Shown here piece by piece: positions 1-8,447 of a DNA stretch of 35,471 bases. Each line of letters begins with the position of its first letter. Positions within the stretch are counted from its first letter, which is position 1. The notes under the pieces were generated by a model, which saw only the letters and a program-made list of their open reading frames with translations, ran no database searches and was not told where the DNA came from. This DNA comes from Myxococcales bacterium. GTDB taxonomy: Bacteria; Myxococcota_A; Polyangia; Fen-1088. A program made the position numbers and the translations under genes. The stretch lies in contig PLNW01000148.1 in the NCBI GenBank assembly GCA_003142855.1, positions 1-35,471 of the forward strand. Direction: 5' to 3'.

Positions 1-7
1 TTTTTGA

Positions 8-217
8 ATCAGTAGTGTTAACCGCCTCGTTGGCGCTGAGGAGGCGGCGCGCATGCTGAACATGACTGTTCCAGCGGTCCGAAAGGCGGCGGGTCGCGGA
101 AGACTGCCCTGCCACCGGATCGGTCGCAGGCTGAGGTTCCACGTGGCGGAGATCATGGCCACCGCCATAGGCGGGCGAGTTTCGCGCTCCAACGGAATCG
201 TGGTTCCTGATCGCTAG
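8..217 (+). pseudogene. Decayed excisionase-type helix-turn-helix gene (tail of a Xis/MerR-like HTH protein)
   Basis: The frame read from base 8 to the TAG at 215-217 gives a typical excisionase-family HTH: an EEAARMLNMT recognition segment, then GRLPCHRIGRRLRFH, then a short helix. Proteins of this family bind DNA and control excision of integrated elements or act as small regulators. There is a stop at 5-7 in frame and no ATG, GTG or TTG before the HTH begins; the first ATG (53) lies inside the HTH. I therefore read it as a gene that has lost its start, although the window edge means a frameshifted start just upstream cannot be excluded. A second, worse decayed copy of its tail lies about 500 bp downstream. 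Confidence 0.5.
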
Positions 218-309
218 TACCGGCATTTTCCACCTAGTGTGCGGTTGCCATCAATCTGATCTCTGCGGCGTCGGCCCCGCCCAAACGGCCGGCAGAAATG
301 GAGTTCATC

Positions 310-580
310 ATGGCAATCCGAAAAGGCGAAAGTTTCCGAGTGACGCGTGCGATGCCCTGCCTGTCGGGCTATGATCGTGTACGATAGCGGGCGAATCCTG
401 GTCAAGGGCCACACACTGCCTCGCAATGCCAAGGATCCGGAATCGGAGGCCGCTCGGGCTCGCGCGGGCCTTCCTAATGGAGAAGGTCCCTGTGCTCCGC
501 GTCTTTTGCGCAAGACCACAACTCAGGAAGTCTGGGGGCTGAGGCCGATCTCGTCGCCACGCCGACGGGGGTGAGGTCGG
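310..580 (+). pseudogene. Possible remnant of an integrase N-terminus
   Basis: An ATG at 310 opens a frame beginning MAIRKGESFRV, which resembles the start of many tyrosine recombinases (MAIRKRG followed by a Trp/Phe-Gln/Arg-Val strand). It stops at 385-387. A neighbouring frame from 347 continues with Arg/Glu/Ala-rich sequence that could be the shifted continuation. The position between two decayed excisionase-type HTH tails fits a relic of a xis-int module. The match is short and judged by eye, so this is a weak call; the stretch may simply be non-coding. Confidence 0.2.
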
Positions 581-585
581 TGGAA

Positions 586-725
586 TTGCAGAACACGGCA
601 ATACCACCCTGCTAGCGAATCGGCCGCAGGCTGAGGTACCACCTCGCGGAGACCATGGCGACCGCAATGGGCGAGCAACCGGCGCGCCAGCGCCACAATC
701 ATGGTTCCTGGTCATGGGGACCAGG
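586..725 (+). pseudogene. Second decayed excisionase-type HTH tail
   Basis: Bases 621-670 match 121-170 with about 8 mismatches in 50, and similarity resumes at 697-713 versus 196-212, at an almost constant offset of 500-501 bp. In frame this copy reads RIGRRLRYHLAETMATAMGE, the same tail as the first copy, but a TAG (613-615) sits directly in front of the RIGRR motif. The recognition helix is not recognisable. It is a broken paralogue or partial duplication of the HTH gene at the window's left edge. Confidence 0.5.
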
Positions 726-905
726 TTGATCGCAAAGAGACAACCGCGCCCCGAGCCCAAGGGCGATGCCCACCAGTGAAATAGAGCGGTGGGCAGGAGA
801 CGGCAGTCATCGCCGCCTTGTGCAGCTCCATCAATTCGGCGAACTGCCGATTTGAGTCTGGACGAGTCGTATCTATCTGACCCCTATTCGTCGGAGGACA
901 TTTCG

Positions 906-2468
906 ATGTGCAACGAGGGAGCCTGCGCTGGGCCGGCTCGATTCAGCTCTATCCTGCTCGGTTCAAGCCTGGTCCTCCTGGCGATGGCATGCTCGGGATC
1001 GGCAACCAGTGGGACGTCAACGCCGAGGGATGCCTTGCCTTCGGACGGCGGGATCGATGTCCCAACTGGAGGAGGCGTCGGCGGTGTGGCAGGGATGGCG
1101 GGCGAGGCTGGCTCGGGTGGTTTGGGCGGTTTGGCCGACTCTGGCAGCGCTGTAGGAGGCGTTGGTTCTGCCGGGTCGGGTGGCGTGGTCGAAAATGGCG
1201 GTTCGCGCGGAGCGGCCGGGGCCGTTTCGGTCAGTTCAGGCAGAGCAGCCGGAAGTGATGGTGCGAGCGGCGCGACTGATGTGGTGGGAGGCGGTGGTCA
1301 GGGCGGCGCGAGCAGCGCAGCTGGAGGAGTCAGCTCAGGCGGCGTAGCCGACGGCGGTAGTGCGGGCGGCGCGATTGACGTTGCAGGCGGTGGCTCGGCC
1401 GGCGCGGGTGGCGCGGGATCGCCGAGTGGCCAACTGTATGTGATCGACGCCGGGTCGAACCACGACAACGCCATTCTACGATTCGCGAGTCCCGCCACTG
1501 TGAATAGCAACCGCGCCCCGGCCGCAAAAATCAGCGGCCCAGCATCAACCTTGCACTGCGCGCATTTTGGTTACCTCGATGTGCCGCGAGATCGGATGTA
1601 CGTCGCCGATCCATGCCCACCCGCCGGGGTTGATGTCTTTGATAGCATCAGCACGCTCAATGGCGCGGTTGCTCCTTCGCGCCGAATCACCGGGAGCAAC
1701 ACAACCTTTGCCATCGGTCCCCTGGTCGGAAACGACACGATGATGGCGGTTGCCTTGGATTCCTCGCGCGACATCCTCTATGTGTCGACCGCAAAACAGG
1801 ACAACACTGTGGCCGAAGTTGCCGTCTTCGTGGACGCCTCGACGGCAACCGGCAACATCGCACCGACCCACATCATCACTACCCCGCCGATCGCAGGACG
1901 GATGCTCAACTTCAATCACGGCGTCATGCTCGACTCGGCCAATGATCGCTTGTACGTGGCGAGCATCGCAGACAACTCGATCCTTGTCTTCGACTCGGCG
2001 AGCACGGTCGACGGCCAGACAACCCCAACGCGCTGGCTGAGCGGTCCGAATACGGGACTCGCCGGGAAGTCTCCCTTGTTCGTGAAGTTCGACAGCGCTG
2101 GAAATCTGATCGTCACCTGTCGCACGCCCGGGATACCGCCGTCCGGCGGTGCGATAGCAGTCTTCGCCGCCTCCAATTTCGTTTCGGGAGTGACGGGCAA
2201 CATCAACGTGGCTCCGATGCGTACCATCGTGGGGACGGCGACGACGCTGCTTGGTCCCCACATGACCGACTACGCGGCAGAAACGGACGAGCTGTTCGTG
2301 GGCAACGCCTGGACAGGAGATGTGGTGGTGTTCTCGGCGTTCGGAACTGCCACGGGAAACCTGGCACCGAGCAGGACATTGGCGGGACCGGTCACGGGAT
2401 TGGATATTGTCGCCGGCGCCAGCGTACCTCGGACAGCCACTGGCGTGCTGCTGGATTTGACCCGATAG
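906..2468 (+). CDS. Lipoprotein with Gly-rich linker and beta-propeller-like repeats
   Basis: This 520-aa protein starts at ATG 906, chosen because GGAGG at 893-897 sits 8 nt upstream and because the N-terminus then forms a lipoprotein signal peptide: hydrophobic core followed by lipobox LAMAC with the lipidated Cys at residue 29. Roughly residues 35-175 are a low-complexity Gly/Ala/Ser/Val linker. The rest contains repeated units of the form 'RLYVA...I.VFDSASTV.G...PTR.ISG', typical of NHL/YncE-like beta-propellers. The protein is probably surface-exposed on the outer or inner membrane. Such repeat lipoproteins are abundant in Myxococcota; no enzymatic residue is evident. The substrate or partner is unknown. 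It stands alone and has no visible link to the defence genes. Confidence 0.85.
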   Translation: MCNEGACAGPARFSSILLGSSLVLLAMACSGSATSGTSTPRDALPSDGGIDVPTGGGVGGVAGMAGEAGSGGLGGLADSGSAVGGVGSAGSGGVVENGGSRGAAGAVSVSSGRAAGSDGASGATDVVGGGGQGGASSAAGGVSSGGVADGGSAGGAIDVAGGGSAGAGGAGSPSGQLYVIDAGSNHDNAILRFASPATVNSNRAPAAKISGPASTLHCAHFGYLDVPRDRMYVADPCPPAGVDVFDSISTLNGAVAPSRRITGSNTTFAIGPLVGNDTMMAVALDSSRDILYVSTAKQDNTVAEVAVFVDASTATGNIAPTHIITTPPIAGRMLNFNHGVMLDSANDRLYVASIADNSILVFDSASTVDGQTTPTRWLSGPNTGLAGKSPLFVKFDSAGNLIVTCRTPGIPPSGGAIAVFAASNFVSGVTGNINVAPMRTIVGTATTLLGPHMTDYAAETDELFVGNAWTGDVVVFSAFGTATGNLAPSRTLAGPVTGLDIVAGASVPRTATGVLLDLTR

Positions 2469-2688
2469 GGGCCAGTCGAAGCCGCGGTGAGGCATCTCTG
2501 ACGCATTTCGTCCCCTGGCAAATTACAATCATTTCACAGGCACCTTCCCCGCCCCCCGTCCTCGTGAGGAATCATGTTGGTTCTTGCACGACGCCATGAA
2601 CCTGTGGTCATGATTCTGCCTTGAGCCAATTCTCACGGGCGTCGGACGAATCGGCCGCGTGCCAGCGCAGAATCAAGGAACAGCGAGA

Positions 2689-3945
2689 ATGAGCATGCGG
2701 GTGCGGATTCACCGGGGCAGCCACGAGATCGGCGGGAACTGCGTCGAGGTCGAGTCGGGTGGAGCGCGGATCGTGCTGGACCTGGGCCGGCCGCTCGATG
2801 CCGGACACGACGATGAGGTGCCCCTTCCATCTATTTCCGGGCTGGATGGCAATGACCCCTCGCTGCTGGGGCTTGTGGTCTCGCATCCGCACCAGGACCA
2901 CTACGGGCTGGCTAGCCAGGTGTCGCCCAAGGTTCCGGTGTTCATCGGTGAGGCGGCCAGCCGCATCTTGCACGAGGCAGCCTTCTTTGGCTGTGCGGGC
3001 CTGACTTGCGCGCAGGCTGGCCTGCTTCGGCACCAACAGCCCTTTGACCTGGGGCCGTTCCGCATCACTCCCTTCCTGGTCGACCACAGCGCGTTCGATT
3101 CGTACGCGCTGCTGATCGAGGCCGACGGGCGGCGCCTGTTCTACACGGGGGATTTCCGCGCCACCGGCGCCAAGGCCGCGCTGTTTCGTAGGCTACTGGA
3201 GCGCCCTCCAGCGCCCGTCGACGTGCTGCTGATGGAGGGCACGAATGTGCGGGGAGATGCTGGACCCCGTGGCGGCTGCCGGACCGAGGCCGAGGTGAGA
3301 GCCGCCATGGCGCAGACCATTGGCGCCGCCCGTGGGTTGGTGCTGGTGGCGTACTCCGGGCAGAACATCGATCGGCTGGTATCGGTTTTTTCGGCGACCC
3401 GGAAGGCCAGGCGCGAACTCGTGCTGGACCTGTACACGGCAGTCATCGCGGTTGCGACGGGGAACCCGAAGATCCCTCAACCGGGATTCGGGGGTCTTCG
3501 TGTATTCGTTCCACAAAGCCAGCGCCGCCGGGTCCTTGAAAGCCGACGGTTCGAGTACGTGCGCAGGGTCAAGAAGTGTCGGCTGTACGAGCAACACATC
3601 GCCGCTCGTGCTGACAGGCTGGTCGTTACGTTTCGCAAGTCGATCGAGCCCATGCTGGACGCGCTCCCCTCCGCGCTGAAGGGCGCAGTAGCTATCTGGT
3701 CCCAGTGGCCAGGATACCTCGACATGCCATCGGGTGCCGGCACGTGCGAGTTCTGCCGGCGACATGGCATCCCCCTGATCGTCCACCACACCTCCGGCCA
3801 CGCCAGCATCGCCGACCTGCAACGACTGGCCGGGGCGTTGAAGCCAGGGAGGGTGGTGCCCATCCACACCACTACGCCGGGGCTGTTCGTGCAGTATTTC
3901 AAGAATGTGGCGCCCTGTGACGATGGGGTGTGGTGGGAGGTTTGA
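2689..3945 (+). CDS. Beta-CASP-type metallo-beta-lactamase-fold hydrolase (putative RNase)
   Basis: The 418-aa product is a metallo-beta-lactamase-fold enzyme. The zinc ligand motif HxHxDH is present as HPHQDH (66-71), with further ligands likely at His133 and at Asp155 in the FYTGD motif. The C-terminal part carries HHTSGHA (366-372) and PIHTT (His393), the pattern of beta-CASP/RMMBL nucleases such as RNase J and CPSF73-like enzymes. An RNA- or DNA-cleaving role is therefore likely. ATG 2689 is preferred over the upstream GTG (2659) because AAGGA lies 9 nt before it. The gene is 56 bp from the next gene on the same strand, probably one operon. It is shorter than RNase J (about 550 aa), so it is not simply the housekeeping enzyme. 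The specific substrate cannot be told from sequence. Confidence 0.8.
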   Translation: MSMRVRIHRGSHEIGGNCVEVESGGARIVLDLGRPLDAGHDDEVPLPSISGLDGNDPSLLGLVVSHPHQDHYGLASQVSPKVPVFIGEAASRILHEAAFFGCAGLTCAQAGLLRHQQPFDLGPFRITPFLVDHSAFDSYALLIEADGRRLFYTGDFRATGAKAALFRRLLERPPAPVDVLLMEGTNVRGDAGPRGGCRTEAEVRAAMAQTIGAARGLVLVAYSGQNIDRLVSVFSATRKARRELVLDLYTAVIAVATGNPKIPQPGFGGLRVFVPQSQRRRVLESRRFEYVRRVKKCRLYEQHIAARADRLVVTFRKSIEPMLDALPSALKGAVAIWSQWPGYLDMPSGAGTCEFCRRHGIPLIVHHTSGHASIADLQRLAGALKPGRVVPIHTTTPGLFVQYFKNVAPCDDGVWWEV

Positions 3946-4001
3946 AGGGCATGGCGGCACATCGGAGTGACCCCTGGCAGGCCAGACGAAGGAGGGCTTG
4001 A

Positions 4002-4766
4002 ATGGCGAGGACCGTCCCCGAAACCGCGTTGAGCATTCGGTACAAGAGGATCAAGGGGATGACCGTGGCCGAGCGCAGGGACGAGTGCGAACGCCTGGCA
4101 AGATGTTCGTCGGAACTTGTTGACGACTTTCTGCGGTCCCTTGACGCCATGAGGGCGTTCGAAAATCGGGACGAGGGGTTCCACCCGCCCGGGAGAAAAG
4201 CCAACCCTGTGGACAGACCCGGGACCGTCAGGTGCATGAAGTTCCTGATGGCCGGTCCGGTGAGCGTGGTCGGGCAGAAGGGGTATTCCTTCAGGATCGT
4301 TGATACCGAGATCGCACCGCTTCGGGCCAGAAACGCGGGCGCCCCGAGAAGCGGTGCGGGAGGCATCGACTACGTCGCAATCGTGGAAGGCCCACCTGTT
4401 GTTCCTGTCATCGGTGAGGTGAAGGCTGGCAATGACGGTGATGCGTTCTACGCCTTCGTGCAGTTACTCACGTACCTCGCCTGGATGTGTCCCGAGGCGC
4501 AGTTGGCGCGGGCGACCACGCACCTGTTCAGGCAATCGCTGCCGAGTCCGACCAGGTGGGATCTGCACCTCCTGCTTTGCGACCGAAACAAGCGCAGCGC
4601 GAAGGAACGACTAGTCGGCCCGACTGAAGAGTTGGCCCAGCGATTCAGTCAGGAAGTCCGGTTCCGCATGGCTGAGCAGACGCCCCTGGGCAGGATTCTT
4701 TGCCTCAGGATGGGCGAGATGTCGACAAAACGAACCATCGAACTCGTCTGGGCGTGCGGAGGCTGA
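4002..4766 (+). CDS. PD-(D/E)XK-like nuclease-fold protein of unknown function
   Basis: This 254-aa protein begins at ATG 4002, with AAGGAGG at 3990-3996 as a strong ribosome binding site. Its middle contains a motif set typical of the PD-(D/E)XK nuclease fold: Asp123 in GIDYVA, then Glu139-Val-Lys141 in IGEVKAG, then Gln154 in FVQLLTYLA. The spacing between Asp and the ExK is right for this fold. No named family was recognised. It follows the beta-CASP hydrolase by 56 bp and probably shares its transcript, so the two may form a nucleic-acid-processing pair. It runs convergently into the last gene of the DISARM operon. The fold assignment is by motif only. Confidence 0.6.
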   Translation: MARTVPETALSIRYKRIKGMTVAERRDECERLARCSSELVDDFLRSLDAMRAFENRDEGFHPPGRKANPVDRPGTVRCMKFLMAGPVSVVGQKGYSFRIVDTEIAPLRARNAGAPRSGAGGIDYVAIVEGPPVVPVIGEVKAGNDGDAFYAFVQLLTYLAWMCPEAQLARATTHLFRQSLPSPTRWDLHLLLCDRNKRSAKERLVGPTEELAQRFSQEVRFRMAEQTPLGRILCLRMGEMSTKRTIELVWACGG

Positions 4767-4807
4767 TCGCCACCTCCGGCTCGAACAGATGCCGATCTTC
4801 TCCGGAG

Positions 4808-5839
4808 TCAAATGGGCTTCACCCGACCGGCAACGAGGCCTAGGTTGATATCGGCCGTGACTTGCTTGGCCGCAGCGTCAAAACGCGGTGTTTCCGTTGG
4901 TCGTTCGAGGGCCAACACATGCAGGTAGGACAAGAGCGATGGGATGGCGCCCAACGGTGTGCGAATCGCTACAGCCGTTTCAACGGGGACCGCTATAGCG
5001 GGCAAAGCTTTTGATCCTGCCAGGCGCTTCTCGATTTCCTCTCGGGTCACGAAGTCGACCATCGCACGAATCTGGTTGTCGACGAATCGAGCGTGTGCTG
5101 CAACTGCGAGGTCCTCGGACGGCAGCGCACCCAGGATAGGATCGCCGTCTCGGTCAGTCCCGAGCGTCGGGAATAGGCTGTCGTGTGGGAGCTTGTTCTT
5201 GAAACTCACCACTACGAGGCCCGTCTCGGCCTTCGATACTTCAATTTGGTTGACGCCCTTGTCGATGGCATCCCAGATACTTTGGGGATGATCTCCGTGG
5301 ACCACTTTGCAGGGGAAGCCCCACAGCCTTTGGTCGGTCATTCTAGCGAGTACGTCCGGGTTCCTTTCCTTTGTTGGGCCGTCGGGATTCTCCATTTCAA
5401 GGCCATTCGTCGATCCAAGGCAGGCGAGCGCGAGATTCAACTCGAACAGCTTGTTGCTTGCCTGGTCAATGACGGGAGCAGGTCTGGTCTGAGCTGCCGC
5501 CCCGGACGCGAGCAAGCGAAGGTGCGGGATGAGGTTCGCGAATGAAGGATTCGTTCTGCGGGAGAGGATCAGTTGGGCGAGGTTGTGTATGCTGAGCGCG
5601 ACTTGAATGTCGTCTCGCAAGTTCGCGCCTGGCCAGGGCGGTAGCGATTCCCCGCGCGCACGTTTCTGATAGTAGTCCGCCATGTACTTCACGGCCAGCG
5701 ACCCTTGCTCCAAGTCGCTGCCAGGCGTGATCGCGACGCCAAGAGCGGCCAGGAGGTCTTCAAGCCCGTCAATGGCTGCGGCGGCGTCTGCCAGAGAGGT
5801 GAGTTTGCCGGGGAACAGCGCGTGTTTTCTATCCGACAT
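4808..5839 (-). CDS. Uncharacterised protein coupled to drmC
   Basis: The 343-aa product is not a recognised named family. Its central part (roughly residues 145-235) has a conserved-looking block with NPDVL, WGFPCKVVHG and GVNQIE followed by hydrophobic strands ending VVVSFKNKL. This arrangement resembles PD-(D/E)XK-like folds, but the acidic residue expected two positions before the Lys is Pro, so catalysis is doubtful. The start at 5839 follows GAGGAG by 5 nt; an alternative ATG at 5842 adds one Met and gives an ATGA overlap with the drmC stop. Either way it is tightly coupled to drmC and is probably translated with the DISARM operon. It could be an accessory component or a separate passenger; the sequence does not decide. 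Confidence 0.75.
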   Translation of the reverse strand: MSDRKHALFPGKLTSLADAAAAIDGLEDLLAALGVAITPGSDLEQGSLAVKYMADYYQKRARGESLPPWPGANLRDDIQVALSIHNLAQLILSRRTNPSFANLIPHLRLLASGAAAQTRPAPVIDQASNKLFELNLALACLGSTNGLEMENPDGPTKERNPDVLARMTDQRLWGFPCKVVHGDHPQSIWDAIDKGVNQIEVSKAETGLVVVSFKNKLPHDSLFPTLGTDRDGDPILGALPSEDLAVAAHARFVDNQIRAMVDFVTREEIEKRLAGSKALPAIAVPVETAVAIRTPLGAIPSLLSYLHVLALERPTETPRFDAAAKQVTADINLGLVAGRVKPI

Positions 5840-6615
5840 CATGTCTCCTCGGCGCCTCTTGCCTCCCGAAACACCCCCGCCTCGGCCGCATTTCTCCACT
5901 GGTGGACCAGCTCCCGGGCGAACTTTTCGCTTTCCACCAGCACGCCGACCTCGACGTTGCGTTCCTGGCCACGGCTGGTGAAGTTGGCTGACGTCACCAG
6001 GGCGCGGCGGTCATCCACGACGATGCACTTTGCGTGCAAGCTGGCGGTCGAGGTGGGTTCGACGGTGCGGGGGTCGTAGTAGAGGCGGGGGATAGGGGCG
6101 CCGAAGGGCCAGTTGGCGATCAGAAAAGTGTCGATCTCGCGGCGGACGTGGGCAGCAACGTCGGGCTCGGTGCGAGGGGCGCGGCGGAGGTCGAGGAAGA
6201 TGGACGCTTCGACTCCCCGGTCCCTCATGGCGCGGTGGAGGGGCTCGAAGATGTCCGCACCGTGGTCGAAAGAGAAGCCTGCTACCAGGACGCTGCGTTC
6301 TGCGCGGGCGAAGAGTTCGCGGACCACGACGGCGGTGTCGCGGGCGGCGCTGGCGGCCACGTCGGGGCCGGTCCACACGAGATCGACTTTGGTGTCCTCG
6401 CCCCGACGGCGTTCGGCCAGGACGGCAACGATCGCGGCCAGGACGGCCTCTGTATCCAGCCCCACCAGCCATCCAGCGCGATCACCAACCGACAACTCGG
6501 CCAGCGCCGATCTCGTCAGCGGGGATGGCGTGAGGCCTTGGCGGACGGCGCGGGCGATGGTCTCCAGTTCCACATCGGACAGCGCCGTCAATCCAGCCAT
6601 CTGCCCCGTACTCAT
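5839..6615 (-). CDS. drmC: DISARM protein DrmC, phospholipase D-like
   Basis: The 258-aa protein carries a single HKD phospholipase D motif: His194-x-Lys196 with Asp201, followed by TSANFTSRGQERN, where Asn211 continues the motif. In class 1 DISARM, DrmC is the PLD-fold member and is reported as partly dispensable for protection. PLD-fold proteins of this kind usually dimerise to bring two HKD motifs together and act on phosphodiester bonds. The ATG at 6615 overlaps the drmB stop in an ATGA arrangement, showing translational coupling. The N-terminal 90 residues are helical-looking with no recognised domain. The family call relies on the motif plus the drmA-drmB neighbourhood. Confidence 0.88.
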   Translation of the reverse strand: MSTGQMAGLTALSDVELETIARAVRQGLTPSPLTRSALAELSVGDRAGWLVGLDTEAVLAAIVAVLAERRRGEDTKVDLVWTGPDVAASAARDTAVVVRELFARAERSVLVAGFSFDHGADIFEPLHRAMRDRGVEASIFLDLRRAPRTEPDVAAHVRREIDTFLIANWPFGAPIPRLYYDPRTVEPTSTASLHAKCIVVDDRRALVTSANFTSRGQERNVEVGVLVESEKFARELVHQWRNAAEAGVFREARGAEET

Positions 6616-8447
6616 GGCCGCTCAGTGAAGAACGCCACGCCGTCGTGCCCGAGCGCGGGGACGACAAGGGCGCGGTCGAGGTATTGGTTGAAACGCTCGC
6701 ACGAGCATTCGGCGACAAACAGGCAGCCGTGGCAGGCGGCGCCTTCCAGGTTGCGCTCGGTCAGGCTGGATGGCTTGTGGCTGGCGCAGACCGGGTCGTT
6801 CGAGCACAGTTTGCCCATGTCGAAGGCCAGCCGCAGGTGGGCGCGCAGGTGGCGGCCTTGCTCCACCAGGCCGCCCAGCGTTCCCTCGGTCCCAGTGCTG
6901 CCGGTGCTGATCAGGATGGCGGCCATCGGCGTGGGATCAGTGGCGGGTGCGCAATAGATCCGTTCAGTCAGTGCGCTGGCGCCATAGCCGCATTCAATGG
7001 ACAGTGCCGTCATCAACAAATGCGACAGGGAATGCAGCAGGTAGAATCGGGCGCCGGGAAAAACAGCCTTGCCGCCGTTGGACCACCGTTGGAAGCCGTC
7101 GAACAACTCGCGGCTACGCGCCAGCACCACGTCACGGTTCTCCCAATGCTGAACCACCTGCTCATCTAGTTGTATGAAGATGCCTTCGCCGCGCACCTCT
7201 GTGGCGGGCAGCCAGTCTGTTTGCAGACCGAGCGGCGCCATTGCAACGCCCAGATCGTACTCGCCTTGCAGATCCGGGGTGGCCGACTCCAGTCTGGTCA
7301 GGCCCACCTGGACCCGGACCTCGCGCAGGCGATGGGCGAGCACCAACCTGGCGATGCCCGTCGGCAGCCGGTCCCGGGGCTGGAAGGTCCGCGCGAAGAA
7401 GTAATGGCCCTTGGGCGGCGGCAGATCGCCGATGCGTCCAGCCACGGACCCGGTGAACTGCTTGAACTCGGCCGTGCGCAGGGCATCGCGCGGTGGCTGC
7501 TTTCCCTTGCGGATGTCTTCGATGGTTTCCAGGATCTCGGCGTCGCTACGGCCGTCGAGCGCGACCTGGACCTTGGGAATCTGGCGCAGGACTGCCAAAT
7601 TTGATTCGTTCGCAATTTGCAGGGTGCTCCACTGCTCGCGGATTGCATCGCGAAGGCCGAGGCCGGGCTCGGGAATCGACAGGGCGCTGACCACCTGCGG
7701 GAAGTAGCTGTTGCTGGCCGTGCGCACGAGAAGGCGCAGTCTTTCGGTGCAGGCTTCCTGGCCTTCACGGCCTAGCCACGGGCGCTGGCCGCTGCACGTG
7801 GGGTTGACCCGTTCCACCAGGGCGTTCGACATCGGACGACTGGCGCCGCAGGCACAGCGCACGGCCACGTCGGCGAAGTCGCCGGTTCCGCCCTCGTGCA
7901 AGCGAAGCGCGGGTGCCGCGCATCGCGGCCTGCCTTGCAGACCGTGGACGTAGGAGATCCACGGGAATTCCTCCAGGTGGCCGTTTTTGCACGCCATCAC
8001 GAATCGCACCGGCACGCAGGGGTTGCCCTTCTTTCCATCGCACGAATGGATGTACTTGTCGCCCTTGCGCACCATCTGGTCGCTTTGCACCAGTGCCCGG
8101 CAGTCGGGGTTCTGGCAGATGAACCACTTGGGAAACTCCAGCACCTCGATGCCACAGTTCCGGCGCGGCTCGTGATCGTCACCTGTGGGTGGCAATCTGA
8201 ACGAACCTTCATCGCACAGCTTGCGCCCCGACTCCTCCAGCCGACTGGCAATCGCGTCGCGCAAACGTGGTTCAGAAACCGACCGACTCTTGTCGTAGCG
8301 CCAGAAATCCAAGCCGCCGACCACGACAGCATCGTGGACCAGATCGATCATCGCGCCCGGCCCAAACGTGGAGCTGGCCTGGCTTTGTCGAACCTTGCCG
8401 TCGGGCTCGACATGGGGATCGCGACCACCGCGCCATTTGCTAGCCAT
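6612..8447 (-). CDS. drmB: DISARM protein DrmB, DUF1998 zinc-binding protein
   Basis: The 611-aa protein has an N-terminal cysteine-rich part (Cys111, Cys116, Cys136, Cys144, Cys153 among others, within WFICQNPDC and MACKNGH) likely to bind zinc. Its C-terminal DUF1998 region shows HSLSHLLMTALS, CGYGASALTERIY, ILISTGSTGTEGTLGGL and a final CHGC cluster. In DISARM, DrmB associates with the helicase DrmA to form the core complex that recognises incoming DNA. The longest open frame extends to 8816 but overlaps drmA heavily; ATG 8447 is chosen because AAAGGG lies 8 nt upstream and the overlap with drmA becomes 8 bp (8440-8447). It also overlaps drmC by 4 nt. Confidence 0.9.
   Translation of the reverse strand: MASKWRGGRDPHVEPDGKVRQSQASSTFGPGAMIDLVHDAVVVGGLDFWRYDKSRSVSEPRLRDAIASRLEESGRKLCDEGSFRLPPTGDDHEPRRNCGIEVLEFPKWFICQNPDCRALVQSDQMVRKGDKYIHSCDGKKGNPCVPVRFVMACKNGHLEEFPWISYVHGLQGRPRCAAPALRLHEGGTGDFADVAVRCACGASRPMSNALVERVNPTCSGQRPWLGREGQEACTERLRLLVRTASNSYFPQVVSALSIPEPGLGLRDAIREQWSTLQIANESNLAVLRQIPKVQVALDGRSDAEILETIEDIRKGKQPPRDALRTAEFKQFTGSVAGRIGDLPPPKGHYFFARTFQPRDRLPTGIARLVLAHRLREVRVQVGLTRLESATPDLQGEYDLGVAMAPLGLQTDWLPATEVRGEGIFIQLDEQVVQHWENRDVVLARSRELFDGFQRWSNGGKAVFPGARFYLLHSLSHLLMTALSIECGYGASALTERIYCAPATDPTPMAAILISTGSTGTEGTLGGLVEQGRHLRAHLRLAFDMGKLCSNDPVCASHKPSSLTERNLEGAACHGCLFVAECSCERFNQYLDRALVVPALGHDGVAFFTERP

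Larger units (their letters stand above)
1..905. other. Gene-poor left edge with mobile-element relics
   Basis: Apart from the decayed HTH and possible integrase fragments described separately, no intact gene is supported here. The open frames on the minus strand between 214 and 760 have no recognisable domain and lie opposite the decayed repeats. The stretch immediately before 906 carries the ribosome binding site of the following lipoprotein gene. Confidence 0.5.

Noticed and set aside
214..760. Two long minus-strand frames opposite the decayed HTH copies
   Set aside because: No domain, no ribosome site, and they overlap DNA that is better explained as decayed plus-strand genes.
4774..4807. 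Possible terminator with CTCCGG and CCGGAG arms between converging genes
   Set aside because: The loop would be about 21 nt and no T-run follows on either strand, so it is not a convincing hairpin.
4944..5545. Plus-strand frames opposite the 343-aa gene
   Set aside because: They lack ribosome sites and recognisable domains, while the minus-strand frame is coupled to drmC.
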